The notes beneath the pieces are model-generated. The model saw nothing but the letters and a program-made list of their open reading frames with translations, did not search any database and had not been told where the DNA came from. A stretch of DNA of 64,000 nucleotides from Parvularcula sp. IMCC14364. Its GTDB lineage: Bacteria > Pseudomonadota > Alphaproteobacteria > Caulobacterales > Parvularculaceae. The stretch is from the NCBI RefSeq assembly GCF_030758415.1, contig NZ_CP132334.1, forward strand, positions 2,554,001 to 2,618,000. Reading direction: 5' to 3'. Made by a program: the position numbers and the translations under genes. Positions 56,150 to 64,000 of this stretch are shown piece after piece. Each line of letters opens with the position of its first letter. Within the stretch, counting starts at the first letter, position 1.

Positions 56150-57721
56150 TCAGGCTGCCCTGAGGGCAACATCAAACTGCTCACGCACTCTTTCGGCCAC
56201 ATCTGCCCCGGAAAGGTGGCGGACGAGATCTGAAACATGGCCCGTTAACCGTGAGACCTGCTGACGGTTTTCGCTGCCGGCACGGCGAATCGCTTCGGCA
56301 AGCTGCTCGGCAAAGGCGGTCACTTCCTGTGCGGCCCGCTCACGCGCCCTGTCCAGCAGAGCCTGCTGGTCAAATACAGCCGCGGTCGCATCCGCCCCGA
56401 CCAGGAAAATGGCTGCCGCGTTGGCCGCTTCAATAATATCTGCCCGCTGCTGGGAGACCGCCAGCCAGCCGGCATCAGGCTCAAGACGCCCATCAGCGCC
56501 ATCGCGCAATGGCAGCACATCATGGATCGTTGCAAGCGCGCGTTTGACCAGACCGCCAAACAGATCAGCACCGGCTGTACGGGTTGGCGAGAGCCGCTCC
56601 AGAAAATCATGCTTGTCGTCAAGGCTGTCGATCTCAGCGGAAATGCCACTCAGGGTTTCCGCAAACGCCGTGACAGCATCAAGTGTTTCGGGCGTAAAGC
56701 TGCCCTTCAGGATCAGGCGCTCCAGCCATTCCGGCTGGGCCGAGACAAAGGCGATCAGATGATCTGCAATCAGACAGCTTTCAGCGCCGCCCGGCAAATC
56801 CGCCGCCTGCAACGGCACCAGCAAGCGCAACGCCTGCCAGGGCTGCGCAAGGCAGGAAACCGCTGACAACTGCAGATAGCCAGCCAGCGCTGCATTGCCC
56901 CGCGCCTCAGCGGCGATAATATCCACGATGGCAGTCACATTCTTTTCACTCAGCATATGGAGCAGTGGCAACATCCGGGTGAAGGCTTCCTGCAACCGAC
57001 GAGCCAGGGGCAGCAGGGTCTTGAATTCCACCAGGTCACCAAAAATGGCATTGGAGCCGAGGCGACTGATCAGGGCGCGGCGGATTGCCGGGTCTTCGCG
57101 CGAGCGCGCGGTCAGGTCGTCCAGCACACTGCGGGCCGCAAGATGCATCTGATCGGAAATCTCGCGATAGAATTCTTCTTCTTCCGGCTCGTCCAGCATT
57201 TCCGCTTTCAGCCAGGCATCCCGGATGACCCCGCCAGAGGCCTCCTCGTTCAGCAAACGCCATATCGCTGGCAGGGATGTGGAACAGATATAGCCGTCAA
57301 TGCGCGGTAAGAAGCGCGGCGGATCAATAATCAATGGCTCGAAAGCACCAAAGAAAGCGTGCATGGCATTACGCGGCGGTGAGAATACCGGCGGCACATA
57401 AGGTTCGGGGTCAACCCGCGCCTCTTCTTCAAGAACCAGCGGCGCGTCATCTTCAAAGGACTCCGGCTTGAAGACAAGATCAACATCTTCCTCGCCCTCA
57501 CCGGCGCCGGAATCCGTTTCCCGCTCCTGCGCCTGCTCGGAAATGGAGAGACCGCGCTGCGCGGCAACTTCCTCAATCAGGTCTGAGACTTCACCATAGG
57601 GAAAGCTGTCTGCTGCTGACCTCTCTCCAAAAGCCATGGCGACGCGCAACTGCTCTAATACAGGTTCTGGCGCGGCAGCAAAAATTGCGCGCAATTTTTG
57701 TATCTTGGCAGGTGCCGTCAC
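56150..57721 (-). CDS. Hypothetical cytoplasmic helical protein
   Basis: 523-aa protein with no recognised domain. It is almost all alpha-helical, with an acidic segment near residues 65-105 (GAGEGEEDVD) and a C-terminal coiled-coil-like end. No signal peptide or membrane helix is apparent. Start GTG 57721 is preferred because GAGGGGAG lies just upstream; ATG 57757 would add 12 residues that include this ribosome-binding site. A distant relation to DUF2336-type proteins was considered but not supported. The next gene, the YHYH protein, is upstream on the same strand. Confidence 0.65.
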   Translation of the reverse strand: MTAPAKIQKLRAIFAAAPEPVLEQLRVAMAFGERSAADSFPYGEVSDLIEEVAAQRGLSISEQAQERETDSGAGEGEEDVDLVFKPESFEDDAPLVLEEEARVDPEPYVPPVFSPPRNAMHAFFGAFEPLIIDPPRFLPRIDGYICSTSLPAIWRLLNEEASGGVIRDAWLKAEMLDEPEEEEFYREISDQMHLAARSVLDDLTARSREDPAIRRALISRLGSNAIFGDLVEFKTLLPLARRLQEAFTRMLPLLHMLSEKNVTAIVDIIAAEARGNAALAGYLQLSAVSCLAQPWQALRLLVPLQAADLPGGAESCLIADHLIAFVSAQPEWLERLILKGSFTPETLDAVTAFAETLSGISAEIDSLDDKHDFLERLSPTRTAGADLFGGLVKRALATIHDVLPLRDGADGRLEPDAGWLAVSQQRADIIEAANAAAIFLVGADATAAVFDQQALLDRARERAAQEVTAFAEQLAEAIRRAGSENRQQVSRLTGHVSDLVRHLSGADVAERVREQFDVALRAA

Positions 57722-57828
57722 TGCTCTCCCCTCACCGGGTTTAATGCCGAATTTCAACCAGATTACTGGTTACGGGTGTTCGCGTCCGAGTCGCAAGCAA
57801 TGCCCCCCGCGAAAAGGTAAACTTATTC

Positions 57829-59025
57829 TTAACGCGGCAGCGCTCGCCCGCCCGGCCCCAGATCGGCATCGGGATCGGCATCGGGATCGGCATCGGGATC
57901 GGCATCGGGACCGGGATCAGCAAAATCGGCTGAGGGCGTGCCCCGGTAGCAACGCGGAATGACCGGCCAGCCCGGTGTCAGGAAATAGGCATAGGTGCCT
58001 TCCGGAAACTCCGGCGTGCGCATCACCCGGCCATTGCATTCATCAAGCACACCGGCCCCCTCGACATATTCATAATCGCTGACAAACGTCCCGTCGTAAA
58101 AGCCGCCGGGGCTGGCCGCTCCTGCGGGCCGGGCACCCTGCTTCAACCGATAGCTGGAAGTCACGTCGATCACGGCGACACCGTTGGCGCCAAATCCGTA
58201 CAGGGCATAGATCGGGAAACCATCAGCCGCCCAGCCAATCAGGGGCGAATGCTGACCGGGATTGAGGCCCGCGCCTTCCAGATACAGCGCAGGCAAACCG
58301 TGATAATGATAGGCACCGCCAGGCTGCACATGGGCATAATTGGCATCAAGCCCGAGGGCGATAGCGCCGGAAAGCGCTTCATACTGCCAGCCTCCGCGCC
58401 TGTTCCCCAGATAGAATTCCGCCGCCCCCGGATCAAACGGCACACCATTTAGACCAATGCCGAATCTGCCAAGGCCAAGCACGGTGATCCGGCTGGCAAA
58501 ACGCGGCATGGCGGGCACACAAAATTCATGAGGTTGCTCGGTAATACGGTTTGGATTGCCCGGATTGGGAAATGGCCCGGTCTCATGCCCGGCAATGCCA
58601 TTGGCCGTAATCAGGCGGCAGTCACCCTCCATGCGCGCGCGCACATGACTGCGGGTGAGCGGCGGCACCGTTGCGGGATAAAGATCGGGAGTCCCACCAG
58701 ATTGAACAGTGATATGACGGCGCCCACCGCCCTGCGGCGCGCCGCCATCAAGCGCCCTGTTATCATCTGGCCCGCGCACACTGCTTCGCCCGCTGGTCAT
58801 ATGATCAGGAATGCAGGCGCGCTGCTGCTGCCCCGGCGGGGTCCGGCAAACACCCGTATGCGTCCGCCCGGAGACAGTGGCGCGACAGCTCTGGCCTTCG
58901 CCCTTGTCCGCACAAGCCTCAAGGGCTGCCTGTGGCGGTCGTGGCTGCGCCATTTTTTCACCCGGCACATGCGCAAAGCCCGTCAGGGCGAAAAGGCTGA
59001 TCGTGGCAATGGTGACAAACTTCAT
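57829..59025 (-). CDS. Secreted YHYH-domain protein with C-terminal Asp-Pro-Asp-Ala repeats
   Basis: 398-aa exported protein. Signal peptide (MKFVTIATISLFALTGFAHV), a Cys-containing N-terminal region, and a YHYH domain with GGAYHYHGLPALYLEGAG, IGWAADGFPIYALYGFG, FVSDYEYVEGAGVLDECNG and AYFLTPGWPVIPRCYRG. YHYH proteins are extracellular or periplasmic and of unknown biochemistry. The last ~25 residues are a PDADPDAD repeat encoded by a 12-bp tandem repeat, reminiscent of acidic calcium-binding tails. Located between two other poorly known genes. Confidence 0.82.
   Translation of the reverse strand: MKFVTIATISLFALTGFAHVPGEKMAQPRPPQAALEACADKGEGQSCRATVSGRTHTGVCRTPPGQQQRACIPDHMTSGRSSVRGPDDNRALDGGAPQGGGRRHITVQSGGTPDLYPATVPPLTRSHVRARMEGDCRLITANGIAGHETGPFPNPGNPNRITEQPHEFCVPAMPRFASRITVLGLGRFGIGLNGVPFDPGAAEFYLGNRRGGWQYEALSGAIALGLDANYAHVQPGGAYHYHGLPALYLEGAGLNPGQHSPLIGWAADGFPIYALYGFGANGVAVIDVTSSYRLKQGARPAGAASPGGFYDGTFVSDYEYVEGAGVLDECNGRVMRTPEFPEGTYAYFLTPGWPVIPRCYRGTPSADFADPGPDADPDADPDADPDADLGPGGRALPR
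57865..57912. repeat. Four tandem 12-bp repeats in the YHYH gene
   Basis: GGCATCGGGATC is repeated four times with one mismatch in the last copy; read on the minus strand it encodes PDAD units near the C-terminus. Multiples of three keep the frame, so copy number may vary between strains without disrupting the gene. Confidence 0.9.
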
Positions 59026-59205
59026 GCGTTTTCCTGAATTTCTGGGCCGTCCCCGACAGTCACGCGACCAGGCAGACCGTCAAAGGCTTTTTAGTCAACG
59101 CAAATTCTACGCCCAAACTGGCGGGGGCCCATAAGTTTTTTGCAACAGCCCACCTAGCATCAGGGGTGGGGGCGCATCAGGGGGGGCCATCAGGGAGAGC
59201 GTCAA

Positions 59206-59874
59206 TCAATCACGCTGATGACGCTGCCTCGCCTGTGGCAAGTCGAATGTCCCGCTGCGGCCTGACCCCAGAGCGGCTTTGACGTTGAACGTGCCTTCCT
59301 TTTCCTGAGACAGGCTGACCAGATTGGTGATCTTTTCATCCACAACAGCGGGCGGTGTTAACAACGGCTTGAAATCCACCGCAGTCACCAGTTCCTCACT
59401 GACCAGAAACCACTCATTGATCGAGTTTTCAAAAACGCCAAGATTGACCGCGAAGGAGCCGCGTATCATGCCGAAGTCAGCAATCAGGTACCGATTGAGC
59501 AGCACAAACTCATCATTGGCATAAAATGCCTTGGTGTACGGAACAACGCCATTAAAGGCGTTGACGGCATCCAACGTGCTGCTGTCCCGCACAATGGCGA
59601 ACATATCGAGACCAGCGCAGTTGCTGCCATCCCGCTGGCAGGCCCGCGCCTCGAAGAATAACTCCCGGTCATCGCGCGTGGCCCGCAGCACTTTCCTGCC
59701 ATCGTTCAACTGTCCCTGCTCGGTCACATAGCCAAGCTCGTTCAGGAATGGCTCAACGGTCACGAAAGACAGGTTTGGCATCACGCCGTTAAGGTTGTCA
59801 GGCTGTTGTTGGGCGCCGGCAGCCGGCACCAGTATGACAATCGCCAGAATAACGGCGCTGATAATCTTTTTCAT
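59206..59874 (-). CDS. Secreted YbjN-like domain protein
   Basis: 222-aa protein with a signal peptide (ISAVILAIVILVPAAGAQ) and a YbjN/type III secretion chaperone-like fold: FLNELGYVTEQG, ARACQRDGSNCAGLDMF with two cysteines, DAVNAFNGVVPYTKAFYAND and a final helix region before DFKPLL. YbjN-like proteins are common in Alphaproteobacteria and mostly uncharacterised. The tail is basic (QARQRHQRD). It lies 180 bp upstream of the YHYH gene on the same strand. Confidence 0.65.
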   Translation of the reverse strand: MKKIISAVILAIVILVPAAGAQQQPDNLNGVMPNLSFVTVEPFLNELGYVTEQGQLNDGRKVLRATRDDRELFFEARACQRDGSNCAGLDMFAIVRDSSTLDAVNAFNGVVPYTKAFYANDEFVLLNRYLIADFGMIRGSFAVNLGVFENSINEWFLVSEELVTAVDFKPLLTPPAVVDEKITNLVSLSQEKEGTFNVKAALGSGRSGTFDLPQARQRHQRD

Positions 59875-59977
59875 GGGGGTCCCCTCAACTGATCGAGCCT
59901 TGATGACAGGCCGTGAGGAAGCATCACATCGCAGCCGCGCCAGATTGTCAAACCGGGCAGGTCAGTATCACCCTGCC

Positions 59978-60919
59978 TCAGGCTTTCATCCGGGCGCGGG
60001 GGTTCTGGTCTTTGTCGCCCTGCCAGCTGGCGATGAACTGCTCGAATTCCTCATCGGTTGTTTCCGGCAGCACGATTTTCAGGCGGACAATCTGGTCGCC
60101 GGTATTGCCGGTCTTGGCATTCTTCAGGCCCTTGCCTTTCAGCCGCAGGGAGGCACCCGAACTGGTGCCCCGGGGCACACCGACAGACACATCACCATGC
60201 ACCGTTGGCACGACGATCTTCGCGCCCAGCACTGCTTCTGACAGGGTGACAGGCACTTCCAGCATCACATTGTCGCCCTCGACCTCGAAGAACCTGTGCG
60301 GGCGAACGGTTACTTCCACATAAACATCCCCCGCCGGGCCGCCCTTGAAACCGGGCTCGCCCTGGCCGCGCAGACGCAGGGTCTGGCCATCGCGCAGGCC
60401 TTCGGGAATGGTCACATTCAGGGTCTTGCCGTCGGGCATGGTCACACGCTTGGTCACGCCAGTGGCCGCTTCTGCAAACTCTACATCCATGCGGTAGCGC
60501 ACATCGCGCCCCTGCATCGGGCCTTGCCCGCGGCCAGCGCCGCCGCCGAAAATATCCGAGAAAATGTCGCCAATATCGTCATAACCCTGATGACGCCCCT
60601 GCCCGGCACCGGGGCCATAACCGCCATTGGCCTGATGCGGCCCGCCACGCGCCCCGCCCTGCCATCCACCACCGCCCGCAAAAGGCCCGCGCGGATTCCC
60701 GTCAGGGCCAATCTCGCCGCGATCATATTTCGCGCGCTTTTCCTTGTCGCCGACAATATCGAAGGCGGCAGACGCGGCCTTGAACTTGTCCTCGGCCTGC
60801 TTGTTATCGGGGTTGCGATCAGGATGGTATTTCTTGGCCAGCTGACGATAGGCATCGCGGATGGTTTTCTCATCCGCCGACTTGCTGACGCCCAAAACTG
60901 AATACGGGTCTCTGGCCAA
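59978..60919 (-). CDS. CbpA-type DnaJ co-chaperone
   Basis: 313-aa Hsp40 without the zinc-finger region. J-domain (DPYSVLGVSKSADEKTIRDA, with HPD in KKYHPDRNPDN), a Gly/Phe-rich linker (FAGGGGWQGGARGG), and two C-terminal beta domains (TGVTKRVTMPDGKTLNVTIP, GPAGDVYVEVTVRPHRFFEV). It should stimulate DnaK; CbpA of E. coli also binds DNA. No cbpM modulator gene is adjacent. The upstream 142-bp gap probably contains the promoter. Confidence 0.9.
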   Translation of the reverse strand: MARDPYSVLGVSKSADEKTIRDAYRQLAKKYHPDRNPDNKQAEDKFKAASAAFDIVGDKEKRAKYDRGEIGPDGNPRGPFAGGGGWQGGARGGPHQANGGYGPGAGQGRHQGYDDIGDIFSDIFGGGAGRGQGPMQGRDVRYRMDVEFAEAATGVTKRVTMPDGKTLNVTIPEGLRDGQTLRLRGQGEPGFKGGPAGDVYVEVTVRPHRFFEVEGDNVMLEVPVTLSEAVLGAKIVVPTVHGDVSVGVPRGTSSGASLRLKGKGLKNAKTGNTGDQIVRLKIVLPETTDEEFEQFIASWQGDKDQNPRARMKA

Positions 60920-61061
60920 ACCTGGTCCTCTTGATTGCCGGTCATGCGTGATCGGTTACACAGCGCAAGGCGCGCCCAAGACGCACCCAAGGCTCTATGT
61001 CAGGTCATTGAGCGAATTTCGCAAGAGGGGAACAGGTTTTTCGTCGGCTGGACTGCGCGGG

Positions 61062-61562
61062 CTATTGCAGGACAAAGCCCTTGGCGATGATTTTCCATTC
61101 ACCGTCAATCAGTGTCAGGGTCAGCGCATCATAAAACCTGTCGGTTGAACGGAACAGCACCACCGCCAGACGGTCATCCACCACACTGACGCTGAGAATC
61201 TCCCCGTCACGGGTCGCGCCCGGCGGATTGTCATTGCTTGACCAGGCGGTGATGATCTCGCCCATGTCCTTCCACGAGCGCAGCACGGCCTCGCCCGCTT
61301 CATTGGTGGTCACACCGACCATGCTGGCATGATCTGCGGCAAAAGCACGGTTCAGGCGTTCCGCCGAGGCTTCGCCCTGACCATGAAAATAGTCATAGAC
61401 CGCCGCCTTGATGGCCGCATGATGCACACTGTCTTTGGTGGCGAATTCCCCATGGGTCACGACCCGGTCGTGCGCATCCTCTGGTTCTGCCGCCTCTGGT
61501 CCTGCCAAAGCGGCGACCGGCAGCAGGCAATACAGTATCAGGCTGAAAACGGATTTAAGCAT
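61062..61562 (-). CDS. Secreted NTF2-like (lumazine-binding-type) protein
   Basis: 166-aa protein with a signal peptide (MLKSVFSLILYCLLPVAALA) and an NTF2/SnoaL-like cone fold: VHHAAIKAAVYDYFHGQGEA, RLNRAFAADHASM, VSVVDDRLAVVLFRSTDRFYD and LTLIDGEWKIIAKGFV. Such domains in secreted form are often annotated as nuclear transport factor 2 family or putative lumazine-binding; no ligand can be assigned. Monocistronic on the minus strand between the dnaJ-like gene and the small membrane protein gene. Confidence 0.7.
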   Translation of the reverse strand: MLKSVFSLILYCLLPVAALAGPEAAEPEDAHDRVVTHGEFATKDSVHHAAIKAAVYDYFHGQGEASAERLNRAFAADHASMVGVTTNEAGEAVLRSWKDMGEIITAWSSNDNPPGATRDGEILSVSVVDDRLAVVLFRSTDRFYDALTLTLIDGEWKIIAKGFVLQ

Positions 61563-61649
61563 GTCGACCCCTCATTCTTCTCTCCCCTATCAGGGCAGAG
61601 TTGCGCGGGATCGCCAACTTGCAAATTCGTAATCTTTAGTAGTTCAGCG

Positions 61650-61808
61650 CTATTGCTGATTGAGCGTCAGAGCTGCCGGCGCAGCTTCTGAGTCAGCCTG
61701 CGCGTTCGTTTCGCCGCCAGACATGAAATTATACGCCGCCCAAAGCAGCACAAGCCCGATCAGCACGATAAAAAACAGATCAAATACCCGTTTGAGTACG
61801 GATGCCAT
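61650..61808 (-). CDS. Small single-helix membrane protein
   Basis: 52-aa protein starting at ATG 61808, chosen because GGGAGAG lies 6-7 nt upstream; the longer frame to 61949 has no such signal. One hydrophobic helix (FDLFFIVLIGLVLLWAAY) is preceded by basic residues and followed by a short Ala/Glu-rich tail. No family recognised; probably an inner-membrane microprotein. Confidence 0.5.
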   Translation of the reverse strand: MASVLKRVFDLFFIVLIGLVLLWAAYNFMSGGETNAQADSEAAPAALTLNQQ

Positions 61809-62197
61809 AAGTCTCTCCCTGAATGCTCCAGAGCAACCCGCAGCCCGCGGATCAGCATGAAGCGCAATGGATACACAGCGGCTGGCTGCCCAAGCCATAA
61901 GGCGCGCTGAATATCCGGTTTCCCTGACACCTTGATGTCGCGCTGTCACTAGCCCGGTTTTCAGACCCTGTTAAGAGCAAAGCCTGTCGCCAGACGCGGG
62001 TTTCACAAGACTTTCACAAAACCAACCCCCTGTTGACATTTATGCAACAGTCCCTGTCCTGAATTTTCAGGGATGGGCGCGAAACTTACGCGCTGGCCAA
62101 CCCTTTTTTCCCTTGTATGCTTTAGGTAGATATAATCCCACCTGCTACATGCAGCAACGCACTTTGTGCGTATCGCAAGTATACCGCACAAGATGAT
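61809..62197. other. 389-bp gap, no gene recognised
   Basis: Contains a TCCCTG/CAGGGA hairpin near 62050-62075, an isolated plus-strand TATAAT (62131-62136) and an inverted repeat TTGTGCG/CGCACAA (62164-62191). A 62-codon frame on the minus strand (62003-62191) has no supporting features. Confidence 0.4.
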
Positions 62198-62398
62198 TTA
62201 GCCCCTAAATTTCAAAAATGAATCGAGGTTCTGCTTCAGCATTTCTGTCGTGGGATGCTTATCACCAAGCACGCGCTCCCAGGGGCTGTTGCGTTCTTCC
62301 GCCCCGCTCGCGAGTGTCACAATCTGCGTGCGCCGCATTGGCCCGCCTTCCGCACCAAGCGAGATATGGCGTGGAAACCGTATGTCGTGAAAAGCCAT
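62198..62398 (-). pseudogene. Truncated N-terminus of a GTA gp12/DUF2460-like phage protein
   Basis: 66-codon ORF with an AAGGAG ribosome-binding site. Its first ~40 residues (MAFHDIRFPRHISLG, GGPMRRTQIVTLASG, EERNSPW) match the N-terminus of DUF2460 proteins, the gp12-like tail component of gene transfer agents and related phages, normally about 200 aa. After NSPW the sequence no longer resembles the family and stops. No other GTA gene is nearby, so it appears to be a remnant. It may still be expressed as a short peptide. Confidence 0.55.
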
Positions 62399-62464
62399 TT
62401 TTTCTGTCTCCTTCGTTCAAGGGGGAGACACTTTAAGGGCTGACAGAGGGGGGCACATAAATTA

Positions 62465-62472
62465 TTAACCAT
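62465..62472 (+). promoter_or_regulatory. CtrA-like TTAACCAT site
   Basis: Consensus-like TTAACCAT in the 291-bp gap between the divergent GTA-like remnant and the hypothetical gene at 62690. Also in the gap: TCTGGCG (62604-62610) and CGCCAGA (62660-62666), able to pair around the likely start region. Binding by CtrA is inference. Confidence 0.3.
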
Positions 62473-62689
62473 TTTCCTGAAAAAGTGGTTTTTCCGCCAT
62501 TTTTGGCGGTTACAGCACGGTTTGGACGCTTCCGGTGGACCCTGATGACAGGGGTTCCCGCCATATTGCGATACCTGCCCCCTGTCTTCACGAATTATTA
62601 GTGTCTGGCGTGTATACCTCCAGTGTGAATGGTCCGTATGGGCTGTTTACAATTGTTAACGCCAGACGAGCTGGCAGGGAGACATGGTA

Positions 62690-63148
62690 ATGTCAGGTAT
62701 TACAGGCATAAATGGTGGCCTGTTTGCACCGCCCGACAAGGTGCAGGCAGGGGTTATTACAACCATCGCTGCACAGACTGGTTTTTCCAGCGCGTCTTTT
62801 CCGCCGGTTGAACAGGCTGGCAAGCAAAGCGGCATCACTTTCATCACCCAGGACCAGCGACAGGCGGCAGACAGTGCAGCCAGCGCCAGCGACGCCTTCA
62901 CCGGCTTCTCGGCCACGCTGTCTCTTGGCAGCGCGGATGACGGTATCGAGCAGTTGTTGCAGCCGTTCACCCTGCCGGTGAAAACATCCGAACTACTGCC
63001 GGATTATGTGCCATTGCCACCGCCAAGCGAAAACAATGACCCGCTGCAGCAAAGCCCGCAGGACATGCTGAAAGTATTCGCAGAGGCCTATGGCGCGTTG
63101 TCCAACCGCACCGCCGTGATCGAAAGCAGCCTCGATCTGATGATCTGA
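62690..63148 (+). CDS. Hypothetical small protein
   Basis: 152-aa protein of low-complexity composition, rich in Ser, Ala, Gln and Pro, with no signal peptide or membrane helix. It opens MSGITGINGGLFAPPDKVQA, and ends with a helix (DMLKVFAEAYGALSNRTAVI). ATG 62690 has GGGAG 8 nt upstream; ATG 62684 is only 2 nt from it. The opening resembles structural or flagellar-associated small proteins in style only; no family is claimed. It is followed by a clear terminator, so it is likely a real single-gene unit. Confidence 0.6.
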   Translation: MSGITGINGGLFAPPDKVQAGVITTIAAQTGFSSASFPPVEQAGKQSGITFITQDQRQAADSAASASDAFTGFSATLSLGSADDGIEQLLQPFTLPVKTSELLPDYVPLPPPSENNDPLQQSPQDMLKVFAEAYGALSNRTAVIESSLDLMI

Positions 63149-63254
63149 TCCGGATGATCTGGCCCGGTTTATGTGGCCCGGATAATCTGACAAGAGCGCC
63201 CTGCCCGAACTGGCAGGACAAAGCAGATGCAGCAAAATTCAGTCCATCCACAAG

Positions 63255-63279
63255 ACGCCGCAATCAGCGGCGTTTTTTT
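63255..63279 (+). terminator. Intrinsic terminator after the hypothetical gene
   Basis: ACGCCGC-AATCA-GCGGCGT stem-loop directly followed by a run of seven T (63273-63279). It ends the transcript of the 62690-63148 gene. Confidence 0.88.
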
Positions 63280-63604
63280 GTTATCTGCTCAGGTTTTCAG
63301 GCGCAGTCAGAACAACGGGACGGTGCCTGAGAGCAGACTCTGTGTTTTGCCATTTGCGCCTCCATCCATTGATATTTTCGTCGCGACGTCTTTGGCACCG
63401 TACTCTTGCACGACAACCTGGGAGAAAATAGCAAACCGCGAGTTCAAAGTCTAATTCCCGCTCTGTGACCCAATACCGGTCATCCCGTGAGCGGCTTAAA
63501 ATCGCCAAGAACCGTCAATTCCGTGCATACCGCCAATGGCGGTACAGGAGCTTTTATCGGACGAATGCTTTACCGAATAGGCGCGCGCAGGTGAGCTGTT
63601 CAGA
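63280..63604. other. 325-bp gap with a 17-bp palindrome
   Basis: No gene recognised; a minus-strand frame (63281-63508) has no ribosome-binding site or family features. TACCGCC-AAT-GGCGGTA (63528-63544) is a perfect inverted repeat about 60 bp before the next start and may be an operator or leader hairpin. Confidence 0.45.
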
Positions 63605-64000
63605 ATGGGTTTTCCGAAGGAAATAAGTACGCACGAAGATCTCCGCTGCTGTCATGTCTGGCGCAGCATTGGTACACACATATGGTTTGAGTATGGCATT
63701 CCGAAAATTGAGTTGTTAAAAAATGGTCGCCGCACCGTGCACGGAGAACTGACGCTGCATGTCGAGAGTGACAACTGGCGACTTATAGTTGACGGTCAGT
63801 GCCCCCTAAATTCCGACACCGTGTCCGATGGCAATTTTAGAGCTTATGGACCGAGTTGGTTTCTAGACAAACCTCTTCCGCAATTCACCGACGGCTCCTC
63901 GAAACAAGTTGAACTGTCGTTCTCGCCCTCGATTTCACTTATCGTATTTCCAGATAGCTCTGGCGATGTCGATTATGAACTGTCAATCAGGCTTCCTGAC
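63605..64000 (+). CDS. Hypothetical protein, 3' end outside window
   Basis: Open frame of 132 codons to the window edge, starting MGFPKEISTHEDLRCCHVW. ATG 63605 is the first start after an in-frame stop (63578-63580), with AGGTGAG about 9 nt upstream. Visible part is beta-rich and polar (GRRTVHGELTLHVESDNW, VELSFSPSISLIVFPDS), without signal peptide or membrane helix. No family recognised. It looks AT-richer than the core genes and follows a sparse region, which suggests an acquired segment. Confidence 0.55.
   Translation, partial: MGFPKEISTHEDLRCCHVWRSIGTHIWFEYGIPKIELLKNGRRTVHGELTLHVESDNWRLIVDGQCPLNSDTVSDGNFRAYGPSWFLDKPLPQFTDGSSKQVELSFSPSISLIVFPDSSGDVDYELSIRLPD

Noticed and set aside
57865-57912. 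Short direct repeats as a CRISPR array
   Set aside because: Units are 12 bp with no spacers and lie in frame in a coding region.
62003-62191. 62-codon minus-strand ORF after the GTA-like remnant
   Set aside because: No similarity to GTA proteins and no ribosome-binding site; probably non-coding.
63421-63480. Possible tRNA 3' end (GAGTTCAAAGTCTAATTCCC...)
   Set aside because: No matching acceptor, D or anticodon arms upstream; no other tRNA-like segment was found in the window.
63281-63508. 75-codon minus-strand ORF
   Set aside because: No start signal, Arg/Trp-rich composition and no recognisable family.

Overview
The window is a chromosomal segment of an alphaproteobacterium. The evidence is the NadQ-type NAD regulator beside nadABC, a colinear glyS-ppdK pair, a split MetH (only the homocysteine module is present), a PleC/PdhS-type PAS histidine kinase, a gene-transfer-agent remnant and several CtrA-like TTAACCAT sites. 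The envelope genes (kdsB, mtgA, OmpA domain, DegP) are those of a didermal cell. I cannot fix the order; Maricaulales, Parvularculales and related groups are plausible. No tRNA, rRNA, CRISPR array or intact insertion sequence was found.

Layout. 1-3377: 3' part of a very large surface protein (tandem ~98-residue repeats, outer-membrane barrel, OmpA domain). 3439-8294: nadQ and nadABC (de novo NAD synthesis), with a promoter/operator before nadA and a terminator between nadA and nadB. 8303-16336: minus-strand run with a SleB-type wall hydrolase, ppdK, glyS, a lipoprotein, mtgA, a DUF1761 membrane protein and a thioesterase. 16557-18824: secreted GIN-domain protein, a dead SDR fragment, a possible small antisense transcript, and efp. 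18808-21255: hybrid histidine kinase. 21450-23566: BlaI repressor and a BlaR1-like protease carrying ankyrin repeats. 23563-25786: galE-like, vanZ-like and kdsB as an overlapping surface-sugar operon. 25916-38079: metabolic and housekeeping genes, including argE and an N-acetylornithine carbamoyltransferase (the acetylated arginine route), an ATP-grasp enzyme, SDR, GST-like protein and metH1 behind a 28-bp perfect palindrome. 38177-40159: a cation/proton antiporter fused to a Bax/glucosaminidase-like domain. 40528-45704: pepN and the PAS kinase. 45793-51796: GDPD lipoprotein, an ECF sigma/anti-sigma/periplasmic sensor cassette, glnE and HU. 51928-55906: kinase, regulator and DegP. 56150-61808: secreted or poorly known proteins and a CbpA-type DnaJ. 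61809-64000: sparse accessory region with a GTA gp12-like remnant, a small hypothetical gene and a partial AT-richer ORF running off the right edge.

The most unusual items are: (1) the antiporter-Bax fusion whose expected catalytic Glu is Ala; (2) a GalE-like protein lacking both catalytic Tyr and Lys; (3) the M56-ankyrin fusion next to BlaI; (4) the palindrome before metH1; (5) the repeat-barrel-OmpA adhesin; and (6) the acetylcitrulline arginine route. All functions are inferred from reading motifs; no database search was run.
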